NCBI GenBank assembly: GCA_937894465.1
Contig: CALCRE010000199.1
Coordinates: forward strand, 1-42,966
Length of the DNA stretch: 42,966 nt
Direction of reading: 5' to 3'
Origin: an uncultured Clostridia bacterium
Lineage (GTDB): Bacteria; Bacillota; Clostridia; JAAYHZ01
The notes beneath the pieces are model-generated. The model saw nothing but the letters and a program-made list of their open reading frames with translations, ran no database searches and was not told the DNA's origin. Position numbers and translations under genes: made by a program. Shown one piece after another: positions 15,726 through 22,677 of the stretch (within the stretch, counting starts at the first letter, position 1; each line of letters starts with the position of its first letter).

Positions 15726-17987
15726 TTACTTCTCCTTTAAATTCGCACCGGCTACTGCTGCCTGACCGAACGAAAGGCCGCCATCGTTCGTTGGTGTCAG
15801 CCGATTGTAATACACTGTAAAATTCAAATCTCTTAGCTTTAAAACAAGCCGTTCAAGTAGATAGGTATTTTCAAAAACACCACCGCTTAGGACAACATCA
15901 TTCAGCCCGGTTTTTTTACGAATTATGCAAACGCATTCAGCGGTTGCCTCTAAAACGGTGTTATGAAATCCGGAGGATATGAAGGATATAGGCACGTGGT
16001 TTTGAAGATCCCGGAGGATGTCTCTAATCATATCCTTATATCCGAGGATCAAACCATTCTCGGTATCAACTATTTGGTAGCAGTAACATTTAGGAACATC
16101 CGCCTCGGATAAGTTTTCCAATTCAATTGCCGCTTGGGCGTCATAGGTGATTTTCGTTTGAAAACCACACAACGCCGCAACGCAATCGAACAACCTTCCC
16201 ATGCTTGACGATTCAAAACATTTAATTCCGTTGTGTAAAGCTGCTTGAACCCCATGCAATGAGTAGGAATCTATTAAAGGTAAAAACTTGCATGGATCGA
16301 TGTCAAGGGCGAAAAGATAGCAAGCTGCACATCTCCAGGGCTCCTTTACCACGATATCGCCACCCTGTAGTGTCACATATTCCAAATGCCCGGATCTTCT
16401 AAATCCGGATGAGGAACCTGTTAAAAACTCTCCTCCCCATACTGCGTAGTCCGTGCCAAGGCCCGTTCCGTCGTAAATGACACCGATCGCATCGCCGGTC
16501 AACTTGCTTTCCGCCATGCAGCCCGCCATATGGGCATGGTGATGTTGAACCGCAAACTTTTGCCCGGCCTGCTCCTTTGCGAAACGCGTGGAAAGAGAAT
16601 CCGAATTCAGGTCATGGGCAAGGAGCTCCGGGCAAAAATGAAACAGTTCTTTAAAATGTTCAATCTGATGCTCAAACACTTGATAGTTTTGATATTCATT
16701 CAGATCTCCGATATACTGGCTAATGGCGGCAAAGCCGCCTCGGACGAAACACACGGAACTTTTTTGCTCAGCTCCAAGCGCCATAATCACCTTACCTGAC
16801 TCTAAGGGAATCGTCAAAGGTGCATACCCGCGCCCACACCGGACAAGTACCTCATAGCCATCAAAGATTTTTACAACAGCATCATCCACCGGAACATTAA
16901 TCTTACGGTTGTGAATAAGAAAATATTCCGCAATGGATCCAAGAGTTTGTATTGCGGCACCGTCTTGATAACAAATTGGGGAACCGCTGATATTTCCGCT
17001 GGTCATGACCAGAAAATTGAGATCATCTGAAAAAAGCAGTGATTGAAGCGGTGCATAGGGGAGCATGACCCCGAGCCTTTTTTGCTTGGGGGCGATATCT
17101 TCCGAAAGATACTCCGTTACTTTTTTACGGAGCAATAGGATCGGTTTCCGACTTCCGATCAGAATTGCTTTTTCCAGACCGGATACCTCGCAGATTTTAT
17201 ACACGGCTTCGATATCGCGGGCCATAATGGCCAGCGGTTTTTGAGGTCTGTGTTTTAGTTTTCGGAGCCTTTGCACGGCCACCGGATCCTCTGCGTTACA
17301 GCAAAGATGATACCCCCCAATCCCTTTTACCCCGAGGATTTTACCCCGGCGAATCAGCTCTCTTGCCATTTTTGCAGGATCGGACGAATCTACGGTGTTG
17401 CCCCGGGCGTCCAAAAGCTTCAAAATGGGGCCGCAGTCCGGACAACAGTTGGTTTGGGCGTGAAATCTCCGGTCGCCCGAACTTCGATATTCCACCTCGC
17501 ATTGCGGACACATTTCAAATTCCACCATTGTCGTGTTATTTCTATCGTACGGAAGTCTCTTGATTATGGAATACCTTGGCCCACAATGAGTGCAACAGAT
17601 AAACGGGTATTCATATCGCTTATTACCGGGCGCATTGAACTCTTTCATACAACTTTCACAAACAGCAATATCTCCGGATAAAAAATTCGCCGTGTTCACC
17701 CCCACTGTGCTTGCTCTGATGGAAAAGTCGGTATAACCGAGAAACGGTTGTGCTCTCATATCAAATTCGGCAATTTCGGCATTTTTCGGGCTTTCGTTTT
17801 TCAGAGCACAAATAAAGGAACGGATGTTTTCTTCCGGCCCTTCAACATCAATAATAACTTTGGATCCTTGATTCTCAACCCATCCGAAAAGCCCAAGTCT
17901 GCATGCCGTTCTGTAAACAAAAGGACGGAACCCGACTCCTTGGACAATTCCGGTCAAAGTAATGATAGTTCGTTTTACATCATTCAC
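15726..17987 (-). CDS. hypF: Carbamoyltransferase HypF
   Basis: HypF (753 residues) makes carbamoyl-AMP from carbamoyl phosphate and ATP and transfers the carbamoyl group to HypE. The domains appear in order. The N-terminal acylphosphatase-like domain has GIVQGVGFRPFVYRTA. Two zinc-finger pairs follow (CESCMKEF, CCTHCGPRY, CPQCEVEY, CCPDCGP). The YrdC-like domain has GKILGVKGIGGYHLCCNA. The Kae1-like C-terminal part has QHHHAHMAGCMAE and YDGTGLGTD. It is full length. The start is a GTG overlapping the hypA-like stop (GTGA). Confidence 0.97.
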   Translation of the reverse strand: MNDVKRTIITLTGIVQGVGFRPFVYRTACRLGLFGWVENQGSKVIIDVEGPEENIRSFICALKNESPKNAEIAEFDMRAQPFLGYTDFSIRASTVGVNTANFLSGDIAVCESCMKEFNAPGNKRYEYPFICCTHCGPRYSIIKRLPYDRNNTTMVEFEMCPQCEVEYRSSGDRRFHAQTNCCPDCGPILKLLDARGNTVDSSDPAKMARELIRRGKILGVKGIGGYHLCCNAEDPVAVQRLRKLKHRPQKPLAIMARDIEAVYKICEVSGLEKAILIGSRKPILLLRKKVTEYLSEDIAPKQKRLGVMLPYAPLQSLLFSDDLNFLVMTSGNISGSPICYQDGAAIQTLGSIAEYFLIHNRKINVPVDDAVVKIFDGYEVLVRCGRGYAPLTIPLESGKVIMALGAEQKSSVCFVRGGFAAISQYIGDLNEYQNYQVFEHQIEHFKELFHFCPELLAHDLNSDSLSTRFAKEQAGQKFAVQHHHAHMAGCMAESKLTGDAIGVIYDGTGLGTDYAVWGGEFLTGSSSGFRRSGHLEYVTLQGGDIVVKEPWRCAACYLFALDIDPCKFLPLIDSYSLHGVQAALHNGIKCFESSSMGRLFDCVAALCGFQTKITYDAQAAIELENLSEADVPKCYCYQIVDTENGLILGYKDMIRDILRDLQNHVPISFISSGFHNTVLEATAECVCIIRKKTGLNDVVLSGGVFENTYLLERLVLKLRDLNFTVYYNRLTPTNDGGLSFGQAAVAGANLKEK

Positions 17988-18238
17988 TCTTTGGTGCCGT
18001 CAATTCTTTTGATAACCGCCGTAAGCATTTCATACGGCTTATATTCCATATGAACGGAGGTCCATTCACCGAAAATCGTATTATCTCGATCTACCAGATG
18101 AGCTAACAGATGCTCTGCCTCAATATGGCTACACTGGTCCACTTCGATCGCTATATTGTTTACCCGGGTAATTCCATTTTGCTCACAAAGGGCAATGATG
18201 GATTGGTATATTTTTTCAATCAGGTGCGTATCATGCAT
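17984..18238 (-). CDS. hypA: Shortened HypA-like nickel insertion protein without zinc ribbon
   Basis: HypA delivers nickel to the hydrogenase large subunit. This 84-residue protein begins MHDTHLIEKIYQ, keeping the Met1-His2 nickel-binding start, and follows the HypA fold through RVNNIAIEVDQCSHIEAEHL and a final strand YEMLTAVIKRI. Normal HypA is about 113 residues, with two CxxC pairs forming a structural zinc ribbon before that last strand. Here no CxxC occurs and the zinc segment is simply missing, with EWTSVHMEYKP running straight into the last strand. Its place between the protease and hypF supports the assignment. It overlaps the protease gene by 8 nt. Whether it still acts with a HypB elsewhere is unknown. 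Confidence 0.78.
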   Translation of the reverse strand: MHDTHLIEKIYQSIIALCEQNGITRVNNIAIEVDQCSHIEAEHLLAHLVDRDNTIFGEWTSVHMEYKPYEMLTAVIKRIDGTKE

Positions 18239-18695
18239 CCTCTGCTTCCTCCTTTATATGTAAGATTGTGTTTAACACATTAGAACAAATCTGATCAAAG
18301 AGCTCTTTTAGGGGCGCGCTGAGGTCAAGCTCGAAATTAATCTCAGCCGGTTCGATGCCGATTAAATAACCCTCCGTTTGGGGTGCGTGTAGTTTAATGA
18401 GATCGAAAAGACTGAATTCATGTTGCGAACGAAATTTTCTGAGATTTTCAAAAACATCCCTCAGAAGCATAATGTCGATGCTTCCCGGCTGATTGCCCTG
18501 TACCATGGCATCGATGATAACCACAAGATCCCCCGGCTTTATTTCATCAAAGCAGCATTGAAAATCCGTTTCTCCGGCAAAAGATGCTATATTATGCTTG
18601 CACATTTCGCTTTCAAGGGCTTCCACGACCCGTGATCCGATTCCATCATCCATCATCATAAGACAGCCGATTCCGATTACAAGAACTCGTTTCAT
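18231..18695 (-). CDS. Hydrogenase maturation protease (HyaD/HycI family)
   Basis: A 154-residue nickel-dependent endopeptidase that removes the C-terminal peptide of the large subunit after nickel insertion. It has the family start VLVIGIGCLMMMDDGIG, equivalent to the GxGNxLxxDDGxG motif with the metal-binding acid, a second acidic site in DLVVIIDAM, and a later His-containing segment (HAPQTEG). The Asn of the usual motif is replaced by Cys here (GIGCL). The ATG overlaps the large-subunit stop by 4 nt, fitting its substrate, which ends in a 15-residue tail after the last cluster-binding His. Confidence 0.92.
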   Translation of the reverse strand: MKRVLVIGIGCLMMMDDGIGSRVVEALESEMCKHNIASFAGETDFQCCFDEIKPGDLVVIIDAMVQGNQPGSIDIMLLRDVFENLRKFRSQHEFSLFDLIKLHAPQTEGYLIGIEPAEINFELDLSAPLKELFDQICSNVLNTILHIKEEAEDA

Positions 18696-20110
18696 GGCAC
18701 CACCTGCATGGTCTTAATCAGGTTACCTTTCGAGTAGACATGTGTGGCACAGGAAACGCAGGGATCAAATGAGCGTATGATTCGCCCAAGTTCAACCGGA
18801 GAGTCGGGATTTATGATCATCGTACCGATCATTGCCTTTTCTCCCGGCCCCGGTAAATTGTTTCGATCTCTGGTGGAAAGGTTCCAAACGGACGGTGTTA
18901 TGATCTGGTAGAGTGAAATTACTTGGTTTTCTATCTTCACCCAATGCCCTAATGCGCCCCGGGTTGTATCGATCAGGCCTGCCCCATAGGCACTATGTGG
19001 AATATCATATTCTTTCTGAACTTCCACTCCCGGAATGAGATGATCAAGTAAGGTCAGCATGATATTTGCAATCTTTTTTGCTTCCAAGACTCGGGCTAAC
19101 GTCCGATCCATTGTGGATATCCCGTTCCGGTAATCACCGCTAAGCCACATTCTTGCCAGTGGTCCCACCTCATAAGCAAGCCCCCTGTAACGTGGTGCTT
19201 TCACCCAGGAATAGGCTCCGCTTTTTTTTATGTCCGGTTCCGGAATGGTTTCAAAGGGCATATAGGTTTCCGGTCTTGCTGTGTACCATGATGAATAAAC
19301 GGTTTCGGTAATTTCTCCGGGATATAGTTCATTTATTTTGCCCTCGCTGTATTCTAATGGTTTGACGTATAGTGAGCCCAGCCTTTCGTATCCGTTAAAG
19401 CAACCGAAGGTGAGAAGATTCCCGTATCCTCCACCGATGCTAAAATATTCATGATAGTATTCGGCAATTGTATAGGCATCCGGGATCATTTTTTCGCAGA
19501 CGAATCGCCTGATACCCACAATTAGAGAACGCAACCGCGATATTTTCTCCAAAGTAGCCTGTGTAGTGATCCCGCCGATGAAAACTCCATGGTTATGAGG
19601 TGCTTTCCCGCCTAAAATTGCAAGCATTTCATGTGCGCTTCTACTATACTCAAGAGAATCAAAGTAGTGACCGACAACACTATCATTTTTATTCTGCGGC
19701 AGCCTGAAATCTGTGTGATCCGTTTCAAATAGGGTATTACCTTCCGGAAACTTGATGAAATCCGGTGCGGTGTATTGATAAAAATGCCTGATATGATTTT
19801 GCAAAAACTCACAACCATGAATGATATCCCGTAAATATCTGCCCTGTTCTGAAATGTGGATGCCTAACGCGTCTTCCAAAGCCATCGTGGAAGCGACGGA
19901 GTGCGCAGCAGAACAAATCCCGCAAATCCGTTGTGTAAAATATACGGCATCTAAGGGGCTTCTTCCCTCCAACATTTTTTCGAATCCTCTGAAAAGCAGA
20001 CCCTCTGTCCGTGCGTCCTCCACAATATTGTTATCTATGTCGGCGTTTATTTCCATAAACCCACTGATTCGGGTAACCGGGTTGATGACAATTTTCTTCG
20101 TTTTTATCAC
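18692..20110 (-). CDS. [NiFe]-hydrogenase large (catalytic) subunit
   Basis: The catalytic subunit, which splits or forms H2 at a NiFe(CN)2CO centre. From GTG 20110 it is 472 residues. The L1 motif RICGICSAAH gives Cys63 and Cys66. The L2 motif DPCVSCATH gives Cys451 and Cys454, followed by a 15-residue tail starting VYSKGN for protease removal. All four nickel-ligand cysteines are present, so it should be active. N-terminal IVINPVTRISGFMEIN is typical. I chose GTG 20110 because the longer frame to 20269 would overlap most of the small-subunit C-terminus; its RBS (AAGAGAG) is very close, so the exact start is uncertain. The motifs look closest to uptake-type groups 1 and 2, but the subgroup needs a phylogeny. 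Confidence 0.95.
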   Translation of the reverse strand: MIKTKKIVINPVTRISGFMEINADIDNNIVEDARTEGLLFRGFEKMLEGRSPLDAVYFTQRICGICSAAHSVASTMALEDALGIHISEQGRYLRDIIHGCEFLQNHIRHFYQYTAPDFIKFPEGNTLFETDHTDFRLPQNKNDSVVGHYFDSLEYSRSAHEMLAILGGKAPHNHGVFIGGITTQATLEKISRLRSLIVGIRRFVCEKMIPDAYTIAEYYHEYFSIGGGYGNLLTFGCFNGYERLGSLYVKPLEYSEGKINELYPGEITETVYSSWYTARPETYMPFETIPEPDIKKSGAYSWVKAPRYRGLAYEVGPLARMWLSGDYRNGISTMDRTLARVLEAKKIANIMLTLLDHLIPGVEVQKEYDIPHSAYGAGLIDTTRGALGHWVKIENQVISLYQIITPSVWNLSTRDRNNLPGPGEKAMIGTMIINPDSPVELGRIIRSFDPCVSCATHVYSKGNLIKTMQVVP

Positions 20111-20115
20111 CTCTC

Positions 20116-21003
20116 TTATGTTGTATCGTAGCTGATAAAAGGCTCCATTTGATCCGGGAACCCAAACATAGCACAGCCTATACAAGGTGTGTTGTCGCCA
20201 ATGGGCCAATTTACGCGATCGTTCCATTTCCGGATGGGGCAGTCCACCCTTGTGACCGGTCCTCTGCATCCAAGCTTAAACATGCATGTTTTCTCTCCAA
20301 GCTTTGAGGCAAAGATTCCTTGATCAAAATATGGTCTTCGGGGGCAGATGTCATGGATCAGTGTGCTGTAGAACATAAGCGGTCTCTGTCGGTTGTCCGT
20401 CTCAGGTTCTCCAAAAAGCATGACATAGGCCAATGTTCCCATAAACCAATCCGGATGACATGGACAACCCGGCAACTTGATGACCTTTCTGTCGAGCATA
20501 TCCTGAATTCCGATGCATCCCGCCGGATTCGGCCTTGCCGCGGAAATACCCCCGTCGGAAGCACAAGTTCCCACCGCGATGACGTAAGCTGCCTGTTCCC
20601 CGAACTCCTTGATAACCTCGTATGCGGTTACCGGATGCCCTTTCCATCTTCCGATTATATTGTACAAACCGTTGTCTTTGGTAGAGACGGCGCCTTCAAC
20701 CGCTAATATATAATCCCTTCCGGTCATACTGTATAGTTTTTCCATGGCAGCTTCACCTTCTGCGGCCATCAGACTGTTGTCGTATATGAAATTCACCATT
20801 TGAGATGCAAGACTTTTGAAGTCCGGATTTGCCCCATTGAGAAGGGAGATGATGTTCCCGGAGCATCCGGTCAGTTCAAGCCATATCAGATTTCTTTTTT
20901 GTATGTCCTTATGTTTAATAGCTTCTATGGCCTTGTGAACAAGCACAGAGGCCGTTTTCAGTCTCGTTGAGTAATTCAGGCAAGGGTTATTTACTTTATT
21001 CAT
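20116..21003 (-). CDS. [NiFe]-hydrogenase small (Fe-S) subunit, no Tat signal
   Basis: The electron-transfer subunit (295 residues from ATG 21003), which should bind proximal, medial and distal Fe-S clusters. Proximal ligands lie in LELTGCSGN, AVGTCASDGG and LPGCPCHPDW. Distal ligands lie in LIHDICPRRPYFD (His and Cys) and further Cys residues in EKTCMFKLGC. The medial group is VDCPIRKWN and NTPCIGCAMF, with a Pro between as in [3Fe-4S] types. The N-terminus MNKVNNPCLNY has no RRxFxK Tat signal, unlike most membrane-bound group 1 enzymes, and there is no C-terminal anchor, so the enzyme appears cytoplasmic. The ATG overlaps the stop of the cytochrome b5-like gene (ATGA). Confidence 0.95.
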   Translation of the reverse strand: MNKVNNPCLNYSTRLKTASVLVHKAIEAIKHKDIQKRNLIWLELTGCSGNIISLLNGANPDFKSLASQMVNFIYDNSLMAAEGEAAMEKLYSMTGRDYILAVEGAVSTKDNGLYNIIGRWKGHPVTAYEVIKEFGEQAAYVIAVGTCASDGGISAARPNPAGCIGIQDMLDRKVIKLPGCPCHPDWFMGTLAYVMLFGEPETDNRQRPLMFYSTLIHDICPRRPYFDQGIFASKLGEKTCMFKLGCRGPVTRVDCPIRKWNDRVNWPIGDNTPCIGCAMFGFPDQMEPFISYDTT

Positions 21004-21434
21004 TCTACCAACTTCCCAACCACTTTTAATTTGCTGAGGATTGGCTGACCTGCGTGGCATGAGGCGAACTGACTCGTTACGTCGGTTCCCGCAGACAAAC
21101 CAAAATGGGTGGCTCCGCCCCAGGCGGCATTGCTCGTTACATCATACACCACACCGTTTACTGCAATATATGCCGGATTTCCATCCCTGCCGTTATACCT
21201 TGATAAATCCTGCATTGTGAATAATCTCTCGGCAATGGACGGAGGGCTGCTCATGCTTTCGCCGTTTCGTAAACCTTGTAACATTAAGTTAATATTGGAC
21301 ATGTTTCTACGCAGGCGGTTTAAAAGCTTGTTCTTGGCGCAGATACTTGTGGTAATATATAGACAGTCGATTGTGCCATTCATTTCGTTCAAGTTGTCAT
21401 TAATCATATTTATGAAAATCTCACGATCATTCAT
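21000..21434 (-). CDS. Cytochrome b5-like heme protein, first gene of hydrogenase operon
   Basis: A 144-residue soluble protein. Residues about 1-60 are helical and hydrophilic with no signal peptide. Residues about 70-143 form a cytochrome b5-like heme/steroid-binding domain: FTMQDLSRYNGRDGNPAYIA, VNGVVYDVT, then ATHFGLSAGTDVT with the first candidate heme His and FASCHAG with the second. The usual HPGG is replaced by HFGL. AAGGAGG precedes the ATG, and the stop overlaps the small-subunit start by 4 nt. This coupling suggests it is the electron partner of the hydrogenase, in place of a membrane cytochrome b. It could instead bind a non-heme ligand, since this domain class includes heme-free members. 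Confidence 0.85.
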   Translation of the reverse strand: MNDREIFINMINDNLNEMNGTIDCLYITTSICAKNKLLNRLRRNMSNINLMLQGLRNGESMSSPPSIAERLFTMQDLSRYNGRDGNPAYIAVNGVVYDVTSNAAWGGATHFGLSAGTDVTSQFASCHAGQPILSKLKVVGKLVE

Positions 21435-21790
21435 ATATTCCTCCTTATATGGTTATTCGATATCAATACAGTATATTCATAGCAAAGCGGATGTGCACGA
21501 GCAAATTTAAGATGGAGATATAGAATGCACCACCCTGATAGGAAGTTGTGCATTATCTAAAGAAAAACATGATGTATAATCTTAATGAACCGGACAATAA
21601 GGCATTGCAGAAGCCCAAGGTATGAATTGTTCAAAAGTTTTTAAAAGCCGCCCTTATGATTTACCTTGGTATAAATCCATCCCCAAAGCAAGGGCAGAAG
21701 GAATAATACTTTGTGGAACTATTTTGATAATATAAAACTCGTTTCATAGAAAGATACTAAAAAAATTTAACAAAATAATATAAAAATCAT
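21435..21790. other. Divergent control region between hydrogenase and iron loci
   Basis: About 350 bases. On the minus strand a weak promoter for the hydrogenase operon can be drawn (TTGCTC, 17 bp, TATGAA) about 60-100 nt before the cytochrome b5-like gene. On the plus strand a 37-codon frame (21622-21735, containing PYDLPWYKSIPKARAEG) has only a poor RBS; I do not count it as a gene. TGCAC/GTGCA sequences occur at 21494, 21526 and 21547 and could be regulator sites, but no clear consensus is evident. Confidence 0.35.
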
Positions 21791-21842
21791 TTGACAAAAG
21801 ATGCGGTAAGATGGTATTTTATAAATGTTAGCAAAAGCTAAC
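21791..21842 (+). promoter_or_regulatory. Promoter with DtxR-type palindromic operator
   Basis: TTGACA (21791-21796) and TATTTT (21815-21820) are 18 bp apart. Immediately downstream is a perfect palindrome, GTTAGC-AAAA-GCTAAC (21827-21842), covering the likely transcription start. It resembles the TTAGGnnAnnCTAA-like sites bound by DtxR-family iron repressors and precedes just such a gene, so metal-dependent autorepression is likely. Confidence 0.75.
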
Positions 21843-21874
21843 TTATTAAATGATAATGAATGGAAGAGGACTTT

Positions 21875-22249
21875 ATGAAATATAATAAATCAGTGGAGAT
21901 GTATCTGGAAACGACATATATCCTTGAAAATAATCACGGTCATGCTCATGTGGTTGAAATCGCAGAGCATTTGGACATAACAAAGCCTAGTGTAACAAAG
22001 GCAATGGATCGTTTGAAGGATGAAGGCCTCATTAACAAAGAAAGTTATGGACATATTACTTTAACGGAAAAAGGAAAAGATGTGGCAAAGCAAATATATC
22101 ATAAACATTGCATTGTCACGCAATTTTTGAAAGAATCTCTGGATCTTTCTCCAAAAGAAGCTTCGATCAATGCTTGTAGAATGGAACACATTATTACCGA
22201 TGCAATGTTAGAAGCCATAGAGGATTATATAGAGAAGACCGGATCATAA
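21875..22249 (+). CDS. DtxR/MntR-family metal-dependent repressor
   Basis: A 124-residue regulator (ATG 21875, RBS GAAGAGG; an upstream in-frame ATG at 21860 overlaps that RBS). Residues about 1-62 form the winged helix with VVEIAEHLDITKPSVTKAMD, the DtxR recognition region. Residues about 65-122 form the dimerisation/metal domain, with YHKHCIVTQFL and NACRMEHIITD carrying the expected His, Glu and Cys positions. The SH3-like third domain is absent, as in MntR-type proteins. Because feoAB follow directly, an Fe2+-responsive role is likely. A palindromic operator overlaps its own promoter. Confidence 0.92.
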   Translation: MKYNKSVEMYLETTYILENNHGHAHVVEIAEHLDITKPSVTKAMDRLKDEGLINKESYGHITLTEKGKDVAKQIYHKHCIVTQFLKESLDLSPKEASINACRMEHIITDAMLEAIEDYIEKTGS

Positions 22250-22287
22250 CAAATTGCATATATCAAGTGCAAAATTTTTTACCTTAA

Positions 22288-22307
22288 AAGTTAGCCAGGG
22301 GAAACTT
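22288..22307 (+). promoter_or_regulatory. Possible iron-repressor site before feoA
   Basis: AAGTTAGCC...AAACTT has AAGTT/AACTT inverted arms and contains GTTAGC, the half-site of the perfect palindrome at 21827-21842. It lies about 25 nt before the feoA start. The second half is poorly conserved, so this is tentative. Confidence 0.4.
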
Positions 22308-22332
22308 AATTATTTTTATGAGGAGGGATAAG

Positions 22333-22677
22333 ATGACTTTAAATGAGGCCAAGAACGGAAAAGAGTACATAACTGAAAAAACAGAGCTTAAACAACCGGT
22401 AAAGCGAAGGCTAGAGGCCATGGGCCTAATAGAGGGAACCATGATTCGTAAAGTTAATGAAGCTTTAGACGGATCCGTTATTTTTATGCTCAGAGGCACA
22501 AGGTTTGCTATTGGTCAAGAATTAACAAAAGTTATCACTGTTCGAGAAGTAACCGCATCGGATATAAGGAAGAGAAAAAAAGGGCGCGGTATGGGATTAA
22601 GAGACGGTAGTGGTAAAGGTATAGGTAAAAGAGAAAAGTGCCTGACAAAGCAAAGCAGGTGGGTCAAATGTCAGTAA
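22333..22677 (+). CDS. feoA: FeoA with basic C-terminal extension
   Basis: FeoA is a small cytoplasmic SH3-fold protein that assists the FeoB iron transporter. Residues about 1-75 match the family: VKRRLEAMGLIEGTMIRKV, then DGSVIFMLRGTRFAIGQELT. The protein is 114 residues, about 35-40 longer than usual. The extra C-terminal part is rich in Lys, Arg and Gly (KRKKGRGMGLRDGSGKG) and ends in two Cys-containing segments. The ATG at 22333 is preceded by AGGAGGG. The end overlaps the feoB start by 10 nt, so the two are coupled. Whether the tail contacts FeoB or nucleic acid is unknown. Confidence 0.9.
   Translation: MTLNEAKNGKEYITEKTELKQPVKRRLEAMGLIEGTMIRKVNEALDGSVIFMLRGTRFAIGQELTKVITVREVTASDIRKRKKGRGMGLRDGSGKGIGKREKCLTKQSRWVKCQ

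Noticed and set aside
20110..20269. A longer N-terminus for the hydrogenase large subunit
   Set aside because: It would overlap the small-subunit C-terminus for 150 nt and adds residues unlike any large subunit; GTG 20110 begins at the conserved region.
21622..21735. A 37-codon frame with PYDLPWYKSIPKARAEG
   Set aside because: Only AAGG with 1-nt spacing as an RBS, no family match; may be chance.
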